64,000 nt of DNA from Crambe crambe (taxonomy: Eukaryota; Porifera; Demospongiae; Poecilosclerida; Crambeidae). The notes beneath the pieces are model-generated. The model was not told the DNA's origin. It worked only from the letters and a program-made list of their open reading frames with translations, and did no database searches. The position numbers and the translations under genes are program-made. The stretch is taken from positions 3,781,001-3,845,000 of the forward strand of contig OZ004584.1 of NCBI GenBank assembly GCA_963924555.1, read 5' to 3'. This document shows positions 23,601 through 35,600 of this stretch, piece by piece; the first letter of the stretch is position 1; each line of letters opens with the position of its first letter.

Positions 23601-26600
23601 ACACATTTTACAAAGAATAAGGATGGAAACAAGTGAGTCTTATGTTATGTAGGGATGGCCCTAAAATCTAGCTGGGCTGTAAGCAGCCTACATACTACAT
23701 TTACAACTGCCATTAGCTTTAGGCAGTGGATGTAATTGTAGGGACTGATTTGGGTCATCCCTATAATAACTTTTTTTGCACTCACTTGTTATGCTCACAG
23801 CATATCCGTCCTAGACTCTATCTTTTTTTCCTCAGACATTATATGCTTAAAGGTCACACGTGTAAGTTGACAATTGGAACTTCAAAGTGAAATCACAAAA
23901 TTGTAAAATGAAGTAGTGGACTAAGCTAGTTTGCTGCCGAATTAAGTTCTCCCTGCTCCACTAAGCCAAAGTTCCATTAGTCAAGCTCAGAAATTTTCAA
24001 TTGTCCTTACCTCCCAGTTCTACTCCCTCTTCCGGCTGAAATGCTAACCCTCCGGACCCCGGTCGACCCCACCCCCACCGGCACCACTTCCTTCGAGAAG
24101 TAACTTGCAGCTCTCGAATGAGATTTGGTCCCAGCATCTTCAACTCCAGCTACTATTACATCTTCAGGTGGGTAAAGAGGAAAAAAAGTCTTGCCTGCTG
24201 GCAGCTCCCTAGCTAGCTAGTAGCCTAGCCTGGTTTGTTTACATAGCCTTAACAACAGCCGAGCCCCTACAGGCATTGGGCATGCACCAAGTTGGCTAAT
24301 TGTTTGCCACATCATGGCTAGCTGCTGTGCATCATGCTTTGGCTGCACAGCAGGCACCATTATGCAAACTGCCCCTGACTGTGACTTGCTCCTGCTGCAC
24401 CATAGTTTCTTCACTTGTGCTAGCACTACAGTGTTCAGCTGTGCCTGCCCTTGCTTTACTCCTGCTGCACCACACCCTTGTCCATTTGGCTCTGCCACAT
24501 TGCTAACACCAGCACTGCTGTGCCAAGCCCTTACTTCATCAGAGTTGTACACAGTCCTAGCACTGTAGCCATCAGTTGTGCCAAACACTCTTTATATGAA
24601 ACATGCACAGCTCCATCATCCCATTCCTTTATTATACATGCATAACCATGCAAATTGGTTCTATGTTGATTAATTTTTGTGGTCAATCCAGAAATAATTA
24701 CATGAACCTTGTACAAATAGTGTAAAAGCTAATTACAAGTAAGCTGTAACAATGAAAATAAACTAGGGCAATGTTCAACATTCAGTTGAGATTGAGTGAG
24801 CAAGCAAGTATTCTTCAACGATTTTCATTTGCTGTTGAGTATCTGTAGCAATGTGCAGCATTTGACAGTGAGCAATTAAAGTAGCTGATAGGCTTCAGTG
24901 CTTGATATTGCTAAGAGTCATGAGATAAGCCTAGTGCCTACAAGCAGCTTAGATAAACCTCTTGTCAGTCTTGTGCCTGCTGCCCAAAAGGCTGTAGAAA
25001 TGTTGAGCTGATAGTTCATTTGTGCTTTGCTGTTGTGTTATGTAGCTAAGTGGCAGGCAGCTGCATGCATAGAAAGCTAAGTACTTACCACAAAGCACTT
25101 AGATATGTCTAGTGCCTACAATCCACTTTGATAAGCCTAGCCCCACTATCCACCATGCTATATACAAAGCGATGTAGAAATCAATCAAGCAATTACAACT
25201 GGAGCATGCACATAAATGCACAACGCAGGGGCGCTACTATTGCACAACACAACACATAGGTAGGTACCTATGCCTGGGGCATTTTGGGAGTGTAGACCTA
25301 GATATACAAGTGAGCACAAAAAATTTCTTCTAAATAAAAGGTTAAGTAGGGATAGCTTAAAATCTAGCTGGGTTATAATAATGTACTTGCAGCCTCGTAT
25401 GAAAACAATCCCTACATTTACATCCACTACCTATAGCTAGCTATGGCAGTTGTAAAAGTAGGGATTGTTTTCATACAAGGCTGCAAGTACATTATTATAA
25501 CCCAGCTAGATTTTAAGCTATCCCTACTTAACCTTTTATTTAGAAGAAATTTTTTGTGCTCACTTGTTTCCATCCTTTTTTCTTATTGCTTGAAGTTGAA
25601 TGTAAGTTTGTGTATGTAAAGAATTGAATGGCAGTCTAGTGACTGTCACTTCAACTGAGAGTATGCATGCAGTGATTATTAATTTGACACAAGTCTACAT
25701 AAACCTTACACAGTCTCTGGTTGAAGAATTTGTTTAGCTATTTAAGTTTTGTCTATTATTTAATATAAAACTTTACAGCAACAGCAATGTATAGTTAAAT
25801 GACATGTGCCTGGCATGCGTAGAAAGATTAGCTAGTGTTCCAAGTACTCAAATAGTGAAGTAGAGCCTTAGTCAAAACTAATAGCAAAAGATCAGCCTCT
25901 AGGTGCCGCTCTAACAGATGGCCAAAGCAGAATTTTGATGACTATAGCCAGTAAGCCGGTACGTCGATCTTATTATTATTATTATTATCCTTATTATTAC
26001 AAGTGAGCGCAAAAAATTCCTTCTGAATAAAAAGGTTAAGTAGGTATGGCCTAAAATCTAGCTGGGCTGTATAATGTACTGCAGCCTCATATGAAAACAA
26101 TCCCTACATTTACATCCACTACCCATAGCTAGCTATGGGCCGTTGTAAAAGTAGAGATTGTTTTCATATGAGGCTGCAGTACATTATACAGCCCAGCTAG
26201 ATTTTAGGCCATCCCTACTTAACCTTTTTATTCAGAAGGAATTTTTTGCGCTCACTTGTTTCTATTCTTTTTCTTAGTGCTTGAAGTTGACATACAGTCT
26301 CTGGAAGAATTTATTTAGTTTTATCTAACAACAGCGAGGGGTCGGCAACAGGGGGAAATCTCGTACTTATTAGCTGAAATCAGGCGGAAATCAAGTAGAA
26401 ATCGATGGAGAAATCAGCCCCACCCCACCTTTTAAATGCATGATAGTCACATGATCAGCACCTGACGTATCAAGTTTTCACCTTTTTTCGGTTTTCTCGA
26501 GGGGTTTTATGCAGGCTTTGATAGATCCAAACACCGAGCCAAACATCTCTACAACATAAGGTATTTGCAACCCGTAGCTAGCTATACGAGGCTAGCTACT

Positions 26601-29600
26601 CCCTTCTAGCCGCTTCTAGCTACTTAGTACCTATAAGTATAACCCTCGCTGTCAGGCTAACTTGTACCATGAATTTGTAGGTAATTTTCTGCGTTATCTT
26701 ACATCCTCGCTTGCATCACTCACTGCATGCAGCGAGTCTGTGGCAACCTCAGGTATTAAGCAAACAGTTTTAGTGTGCAGACTTAGAGATGTATTGTTTT
26801 CTTATATAACTATTGCTAACCATTGCTGCCAGTCACTTCTCCTTGACTGAGCTCTGCATCATGCAGGTAGATATGATATTGATACCATAAATATTTGGGA
26901 GGGGGCTGACTACTTACTGATTAGCAGATTGTTAATGGAGGACTTATGCTTTGAACCAATATTGGAGGGGTTGGGGACTGTCCCCCTTGTTGAAATATTT
27001 AACTATGGTTGACATTGTAATAGGGTAACAACCACAACGGTGGTGATGGTGATGATCTGTTATCCACAGCTGAAAGTCCTGCTCATGATGATCTGTTATC
27101 CACAGCTGAAAGTCGTGTTCAACAGCTCATGAAGGAAGAACTTCCTGCATATGTTGTTAAATGTTTTATAGCTGCAGGATTTGATACCCTTGAAGTAATC
27201 GCTAAAATGAACATCAGTAATAAACCTGGAAATTCAATTGAACTGATTGAACAATTCATATCTGATGAATATCCAAATAACCCGGAGTACATGAGAAGCA
27301 AGAAATTTCCTCCTGGACACAGAATAAGAATTCAGGACTTTGTCAACAAAGTGAAACATTTGATGAAACCACAACTTGGAAAAAGAACAGTTAGTGGCGG
27401 TAGGAGCAATCAACCCAAAAAAACCAAGGCAAATAGTGGGGACACATCTGACTTTGATCAGCCTGGTAATGTAGGGGACATTCGCCGTCAAATTGCTAAG
27501 TGGCAACAAACTCAGAAGGAACCAAATGTGAGAAAGCTTAAGGAGCATGAGCACTTCGAAGTATCTGTCACCAGTACAGGTGCTGCTTATATCTCATGTA
27601 AAATATGTATGAAAAAATGTCAACTGGGAAGTAAGAAAAATAAATTCCTGATCTCCAATTGGACTCGTCATGCTGTAAAATGTAATGAGAAGAAGTCTAG
27701 TGAAAATCGCAAAATAATAGACTATGCTTCAGCACCTTCACCTACACCTTTGTCATCAACATCTTGTGAATACTCATCTTCACCATCTTCTCCAAGTAAG
27801 GAAGAACAAGGTGAAGGGCAAGATGAAGCTATGAAATCTTTGGAAGATACAGAAGATCCACTACCAGGAAATTGCCATGATGAGCAGAGATATACTGAAC
27901 AAGCAGAAATGTCTTTTCGGATTACCCCTCCTGCCTCATCACCAGGACAGGAGGGGGATCTTCAGCAGTAATTTTAAAGAAGCGACACACAGACTGGTCA
28001 CGTAAGAGTCGTAATCAACTAGCACTTTTAAAATCTGGATCAGATCCATATCAAACAAAAATTACTTCCTTCTTTCACATTGTTGAGAAGATAACTGAGC
28101 TAACAGATATGGAACCCAAATATAATGCCATAATACAAGCCACTGAAGAGCAACGAAGGGAAAGACAGGTTGTAAGCATTAGTCCCTTATTCAATCAACT
28201 TCTGAGAAATGCCGAGCGTAATGCTCAAAAGCTTCCTTCTAGAAAGAGGCATGCAGTTGTCATGAAAAAATTTGCTACTTCCCTTCTAATATATGCAGGA
28301 CCTCTTGCATATAATTTCATTCAACAGAACATGCCCAAGGCTTTACCTTGTAGAAGAACAGCGCAAACCCTTCTCTACAGTGAGTATCATCCTATCAAAG
28401 AGGGCAAGTTTCGATTTGATGCCCTCTTGAAACATCTTGAGTGCTATGGTGCATCGAAGTTCATTTCAATTGGAGAAGATGCTACGCGGGTGATATCTAG
28501 GGTGGACTATGATAGTGAGACAGACAAACTTGTTGGCTTTGTTCTCCCATGTGGTGAAGATGGATTACCATGTATTGATTCTTTCATGGCTGTATCTTTC
28601 GAGTCTATGGAGAAAGCATTTCATGATGGTGAACTTGCAAAGTATGCTTTTGTTTACATGGCTCAGTCACTTACGCAGGGTGTTCCTGCTTTTTGTTTGG
28701 CATGTTTAGGAACTAACAACAAATTTACAGCTGAACTTGTATTGAAGAGATGGAAATATATATTTTTGGAATGCAAGAAGCTAGGAATCACTGTCATCAG
28801 TTTTGGAGCAGATGGTGACTCCCGTGAGCTTAAAAGCATGCAAGTTTCTACCAATCTTCTGTTTTCTTCTACTAATTCCATGGCTTTATTGTCACCTTCA
28901 AACACTTCCGATAAAGTTTCCATTCCTATCGAGTGGCGACCATGGTTTGCTATAAAGAATCCTGCTGCCATATCGTATGTACAAGACATTGTTCATGTGG
29001 CTGTCAAACTGAAATCAAGACTTATCAAGCCTTCTATACTCCTTCCTCTTGGAAAGTATGCTGCTGGTGTGCACCATCTACGTCTTGTTCACATACATTT
29101 CAACAAAGATGAACATGGACTCAGGGAACGGGACATAAACCATAAAGACAAACAAAATTATGAAGCTGTCCTTCGAATGACTAGTTCAACAATGTTTTCT
29201 CTACTGGAGAGCATACCAGATGCCAAAGGAACCACTGCTTACTTATATGCTCTTAGGTGCGTTGTTGATAGCTATCTTGATAAAAGCTTGAAGCCCTTAG
29301 AACGCATTAAAAAAGCTTGGTTTGGAGTATTCTTTATGAGATATTGGCGCCAGTGGATAGTGCTCAATTCCCAATACACATTGGGCAACAACTTTATCAC
29401 TCTCAATGCATACATGTGCATTGAGCTTAATGCGCATTCCCTATTGATCTTCTTATTAACACTGCGAAAGGTCCTACCAAGCAGTGGATTTTTTCCTTGG
29501 TTGCTTGGTTCTCAGTCATGTGAGAAGGCTTTTAGAGCAGCTCGCAGCATGAGCTCGATGTTTTCTACAGTTATTAACTTTGGCATGCTGGGCCTTCTTC

Positions 29601-32600
29601 GTAGACTGCATAGAATGCATATACAGTTTTGTCTTGAATCTGAATCACAGGAGACTGAAATAAAGTATCCACGGACTGAAGCACATAAAATGAAGGATGG
29701 CCATGGTAAAGCTGTTTTTGAAAGTGTTGCATTAATTACAGATAAAGAGATAGCTGATGTTATTGAACAGTCTAAAGAAGATGCAAAGGGGAAAATCAAA
29801 GATCTTGGAATGTTTGAGTTACTTCACAGCAATAATTGCTGGACGAACCCACCAACTCCTCTCTTGGAAGAAGCTGACTATGACGATGCGGATGATGAGG
29901 ATGATCAAGATGAAGCCATTGGTGATAATAGTATAACCACAGAGTTATTGCAGGAAGCTAATTCCTCACAAGATGGTGAAGCTGTAGCAACTGGAATTTC
30001 AGATTTGTTAGAAGCTGGGATGATTACCAAAGAACAGAATGCAAGTTTGGCAGCTTTACAGAAGTCAGCTTTCAAGCGAGTGTCTTCTAATACTGTACCA
30101 CTTTTTGAAAAAAATGACAAAAAAAAACACGATCAAGATGCAAATATAGTCCTTTCGTTAAGATCCAACGACATGGTATGGATTTATTCATCAACAAGAC
30201 AACTGTTGTTTGGCTCTTGCAGGAAAATGAAAGAGTTTCTTCAGACCGCCTCTTTCGTGTGAGAAACAAGCAACCGTATGCTAATGATAGTCAGAAGCTT
30301 ATCTCACATCCAGCAAATGATGAACCGTCTTACCACGATGAAGTGGCCATTGGAGATATTTGTGTGTTTGAGAACTCCTCTGACTGGCAAGTTGGGAAAG
30401 TTCTCCAATTTTCTTACTACAAAGAAAAGGCTAAAGCTGCACAGCAGTACCATGGTTTAGTGGCAAAGGTGACTGGTACAGGCAATGTTGGAGTTCTTTG
30501 TGCTTGGTACTCAAAATCTAAGAAGTCAGATGTTCATACATATTCTCCTCAACCTTTAGAATCAGGCTCTGTACCATCAGCTGACTGCACAATCCATTCT
30601 TATGTCCCGATATCATCTTATGTGTGCACACTTCCACGTGGGTGTTTTAAAAGCATTGAAGGAGAGTACAATACTGACATTGAAAGCATTCAGCAGCATG
30701 ATAAGGATGCACTTTCTCTGGCAACAGCATATACACTTACTTTGACTTCAAGAGTACTTGCAGGGATCAAGCAGTTCCTTGAAGTGAGGAATGCAGTGAA
30801 CACTGCTAAGGTGTCCAAGCAAGAGTCCACAACTTCACCAAGTACTTCAGCAACAGAGGAATGTTGGATACAGTATGGTGGGTTCATTCTCAACAGGAAG
30901 CACCTGCAGCAGGTTGTCCAGGGAAAACAGTTGTGTGATTTGCATATCAATGCTTTTCAAAGCCTTATGAAAAAGTCATTTCCACATATTGGTGGACTGC
31001 AATGCACTTTATACCAGAATAAGAAACTTCTTCAGGTAGTACCTGGACTTAACATTCAGATCATACATAGCAGAAACTCTCACTGGGTGACACTCTCTAT
31101 TGAGGAAGGCAAGATTTGCCTATATGATTCAGCCTATACATCAGTATCTAAAGAAACACTTGAAACTATAGCCAGTCTTATCCATTGCAAAGAGAAGTCA
31201 TTCACTGTTTATATAATGAATCTTCACAAGCAAACGGGGTCTATGGATTGTTCTCTGTATGCAATTGCGATGGCAACAAGCTTGCCCTTCAAGAATGACC
31301 CAACTGGTGTTGTTTTTGATCAAACTGAACTGAGAACTCACTTCTGCCTGTGTATGGAAGCAGGAAAGATAACACCATTTCCTGTGTGCAAGAAAAGAAG
31401 ACCTGCCAATAGTGTTTATTGCTCTAAAGAATGCTTGGTCTATTGCAAATGTTGTATGCCAGATTATGGCCAGCTAATGATTAGCTGTAGCCAATGTAAT
31501 GGCTGGTTTCATCGTGAATGCATCACTGAAACTATTGCTGATGATATTGAAAGTTGGATTTATTTATGTGAAACTTGTAAACAGTAGATAAGTATGTCAT
31601 ATATAAATGTATGTTTTTATAATAAAGAAACCTTTTTTTTTTAAAGGAAAAACCAATTTTGAAATCAACAGGAAATCAGAAATTCTAAGTTGAAATCAGG
31701 AATTCAAAATTTGAAATCAAGAAATCTACATGAAATCTGGAAATCTGAACTGAAATCAGGAAATCAGCTTGAAATAGCTGGGTATCAGGAAATTAGTGAA
31801 ATCAGGAAATCCTGTGTGAAATCACGTGATTTCGAAATCTTGTACACCAAATCACCCTGTTGCTGACCCTTCAAATAACAGCAATATAAATGACGTGTAC
31901 ATGGCATAGTGAAGTGAGCTGACTACACTACAGCCAAGTATTATAATAGTACTAGCTATAGGATGAGCATCTATACTGCAATGTAGCAAGGAGTGTCAGG
32001 AACATCATCAGACAAGAATAAATAGCGTTAGCTACTGAACTGATTAGGCTGTACTGTACACGTGCACTTATACGTGGCCCCGCCCATAATCCCCGCCCCC
32101 TACCGACGTGCACTTCAAAATGGCGTCGAAAGATTAGCTAGTGTTCCGAGTGCTCGAATAGTGAAGTAGAGCCTTAGTCAAAACTAATAGCAAAAGATCA
32201 GCCTCTAGGTGCCGCTCTAACAGATGGCCAAAGCAGAATTTTGATGACTATAGCCAGTAAGTCGGTACGTCGATCTTATTATTATCCTTATTATTATTAT
32301 TATTACAAGTAAGCGCAAAAAATTTCTTCTAAATAAAAAGGTTAAGTAGGGATAGCTTAAAATCTAGCTGGGCTATAATATAATGTACTGCAGCCTCGTA
32401 TGAAAACAATCCCTACATTTACATCCACTACTTATAGCTAGCTATGGCAGTTGTAAAAGTAGGGATTATTTTCATACGAGGCTGCAGTACATTATATTAT
32501 AGCCCAGCTAGATTTTAAGCTATCCCTTTTTATTTAGAAGAAATTTTTTGCGCTTACTTGTTTCTATCCTTTTTTCATAGTGCTTGAAGTTGAATGTAAG

Positions 32601-35600
32601 TTTGTGTACGTAAAGAATTGAGTGGCAGTATTGACTGTCACTTCAACTGAGAGTATGCAGTGACTATTAATTTGACATGAGTATCTCTTTCTTTTGTAGG
32701 TACATACACAGTCTCTGGTTGAAGAATTTGTTTAGCTATTTAAGTTTTGTCTATTAGCTATTTACTTTACAGCAACAGCAATGTAAATGACATGTGCATG
32801 GCATGGTGAAGTGAGCTGACTACACTACAGCCAAGTACTGGCTATAACACTACTATAAGATGAGCATCTGTACTGTAATTCAGCAACACCATCAGATAAG
32901 AATAAATAGCGATTAAACTGAAGACCTAGCCAAGCTTACGTGGCTCCGCCCATAAGCCCGCCCCCTAACGACGTGCGCTTCAAAATGGCGTAGAAAGATT
33001 AGCTAGTGCCGAGTGCTATCGAATAGTGAAGTAGAGCCTTAGTCAAAACTAAGAGCAAAAGATCAGCCTCTAGGTGCCGCTCTAACAGATGGCCAAAACA
33101 GAATTTTGATGACTATAGCCAGTAAGTCGGGGCGTCGATCTTATATTTATTATCCTTATTATTATTATTATAAAGAAAATGAACAAAAGTCAATTTTAGA
33201 ACTCGTTTTTTTCTTATGTTAGCGAATGAATTTTTGGTTTTTGAACACTCTCCTCTCTTCTTTGTAGAAGTAGTATCTCACTGTAGCCTTCTGAGAACCT
33301 GTAGAGTAAGGGTAGAAGAGAAAGAAGAGTTTTTAGTTTATACAGTCCTATGACCTTTGACCCGCCATCCCTACTTAGAGAGTGCTAGCGCACTCTCTGA
33401 TAAAATAAAGAAATAGAACAAAAGTCAATTTTAGACATCGTTTTTTTCTTATGTTAGCGAATGAATTTTTGGTTTTGGAACATTCTCCTCTCTTCTTTGT
33501 AGATGTAATAATTCACTGTAGCCTTCTGAAAACCTGTAGAGTAAGGGTAGAAGAGAAAGAAGAGTTTTTAGTTTATACAGTCTTATGACCTTTGACCCGC
33601 CATCCCTACTTAGAGAGTGCTAGCGCACTCTCTGATAAAGAAACAGAACAAAAGTCAATTTTAGAACTCGTTTTTTTCTTATGTTAGCGAATGAATTTTT
33701 GGTTTTTGAACATTCTCCTCTCTTCTTTGTAGATGTAATAATTCACTGTAGCCTTCTGAGAACCTGTAGAGTAAGGTTAGAAGAGAAAGAAGAGTTTTTA
33801 GCTTATACAGTCATATGACCTTTGACCCTCCATCCCTACTTAGAGAGTGCTAGCGCACTCTCTGATATATATTTTTTACAATTTCAATGAGTCATGACCT
33901 GAGAGTCAGCTCGCTCGCTGCAATAACATGAAAATTGTAAACATGGATATCATCTAACAAAAATTTCCCAATTTACAGTATTCACTAACTGGCTGCACTT
34001 TACACATACCCATGCACCTTCCTCAAGGTTCCCATGTCTTTTGACTAGGCACCCACTCTTCACTCTTTAGCATATCTGCTCTAGGCTTGCCTACATTTCC
34101 ACCTTCTCTGTTCATGTGCGCCCACAACCAGCAAATAGTGCACTGCCACAAGGGGAGTCCTATCTGGTTTTTCCTGGATGCCCTCCACTATTACTGATGA
34201 AAGCTTGAGTATCGTTATCTTGCCCCAGACAGTGTACGATTCTCACAGACGCAGATGCCGGATATCACCACCTGGGTACAAGTATACATGCTGGTGCCAG
34301 TGACCCACTCTCCCAAATTAATTTCCTACCAACTTTTGATTGTACAACATGCTAAGAAATTCCAATATCCTGCTTGGCTCCAGTACAATTAATGATACGG
34401 GCAGCTGCTGATAAACACAAGATGTGGTCGCAAATCCACCCACAGCTGCCTTCACATCCAATCCACCTGGTGCCCTGTCTGCAAGGTGGACAGCGGCAAC
34501 CACATATTTGACTGTCCCAACTTTGCATCTGCTAGGTGGCCACACGCACCCACACTGACTGGCTCACCACTCATCCCCACTCTGCCTTCTACCTGACCTA
34601 TTATGCAGCCATCAACTAGAGCACGCCCGACCGCAGCAAATCGGATCATTGCATTTAACAAGAATAAAGGTACTTGTCGCTTCAGAGATGAGTGCCCGTG
34701 TGCCTTCTGCAGCCAGCGGTCCCAAAAAAGTGTAACACTTGCACACTGCTCTCACTATTCACCATATTCTGCACTCTCACTTTATCCTGCTGTTCTTTTT
34801 TTTCAAGAGTCGACCACAAAAAAATTGGCAATAAGAGTTACTTCATATTTACAATGTATACTACAGATGTGTCAAGCTGTCATCAAGGCAATAATTATTA
34901 ATTTTTGATCATTAAAAATATTATTTTGCTAATAAGTGAAAGGTCAGGAAGCATAACTCCACTCTCTCACTAGTGCCCCAAGTCACAGATTATTGAAGCT
35001 GGAAGGCCATAACCTGAGAAACATTTCCATAATACAAGCAGCTGATTATGACCTACCCAGCTATTAATACGGATGATAGTTAAAGCTGACTAGATACTCA
35101 CCTGAACCACATAATGCCTGTACACACTGCTTAACAGAGTCTCATCTCTGTCTGCAATCAAGGCTTGCTGCTACAGGAGAAAGCTAAAGAACTCTGCTTG
35201 CACGTGTTCTTAGATTGATCGTCACAGTGGTACATTCTACAATGACCGATGATTGATCGTCAACATGGAGTGGAGACAGTAGTACATTCTACAATGACCA
35301 ATGATAGTAAAGCTGACTAGATACTCTCCTGAACCACATAATGCCTACTAATACACACTGCTTAGCAGAGTCTCATCTCTGTCTGCAATCAAGGCTTGCC
35401 GCTACAGGAGAAAGCTAAAAGAACTCTGTTTGCATCTGTTCTTAAATGGCATGGTAAAGATCTTCAACATGAAGATGGTAGTACAATTCCTGACCTGATG
35501 TGCAGTTCAAAACGAAGTAGAGTTAGGTGCTCTAAGTTAATAGCATGAAGAAGGACGAAGGTACTTTAGAGATCCGTGATGGCAGCGAAATGCTGAGGTA

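Larger units (their letters stand above)
22525..25305. other. Integrin intron, left part; repeats, no gene
   Basis: Contains a foldback repeat at 23153-23395 and a small MITE at 23629-23789. A stretch at about 23930-24010 (AAGTTCTCCCTGC ... CACTAAGCCAAAGTTCCAT) recurs at 36415-36490. At 24220-24640 a GC-richer, Cys-codon-rich low-complexity block is open on both strands but shows internal near-repeats (CTCCTGCTGCACCA) and no domain, so I do not call it a gene. Eight MITE-like remnants share the phrase CCCTAC(T/A). Confidence 0.5.
26336..31873 (+). mobile_element. 5.5 kb DNA transposon encoding transposase-like, Ulp1 protease and PHD domains
   Basis: Left end GAGGGGTCGGCAACAGGG and right end (complement) GAAGGGTCAGCAACAGGG form the inverted termini. 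The flanks AACAACAGC (26327-26335) and AATAACAGC (31874-31882) match at 8 of 9, an 8-9 bp target duplication. The interrupted unit reads on correctly across the two flanks (TTTTATCTAACAACAGC to AACAGCAATATAAATGAC, as in the intact copies at 25780 and 32770). Both ends carry many GAAATCA/GGAAATC subterminal repeats, densest at 31655-31830. The terminal sequence resembles hAT ends (CAGGGGTCGGCAA type), but the protein lacks the hAT C-terminal region; its superfamily is unresolved. Confidence 0.85.
25568..33171 (+). repeat. Tandem array of an ~0.8 kb unit, interrupted by a transposon
   Basis: The marker AGATTAGCTAGTG followed by AATAGTGAAGTAGAGCC occurs at about 25828, 32128 and 32994. Between markers each unit holds a block ending GTCGATCTTAT, a TTA-rich microsatellite, a hairpin MITE and a tail with ACAGTCTCTGG and CAACAGCAATGTA. 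The 32128 to 32994 spacing is about 866 bp. The 25828 to 32128 spacing becomes about 765 bp once the 26336-31873 transposon is removed. The GTCGATCTTAT block also occurs at about 62020-62070. Confidence 0.8.

Noticed and set aside
24217-24645. Overlapping open frames on both strands, Cys- and Ala-rich
   Set aside because: Low-complexity sequence with internal near-repeats and no domain; open frames in several frames at once point to composition rather than coding.
28663-29799. Minus-strand open frames within the transposon
   Set aside because: Antisense shadows of the long plus-strand transposase-like frame.
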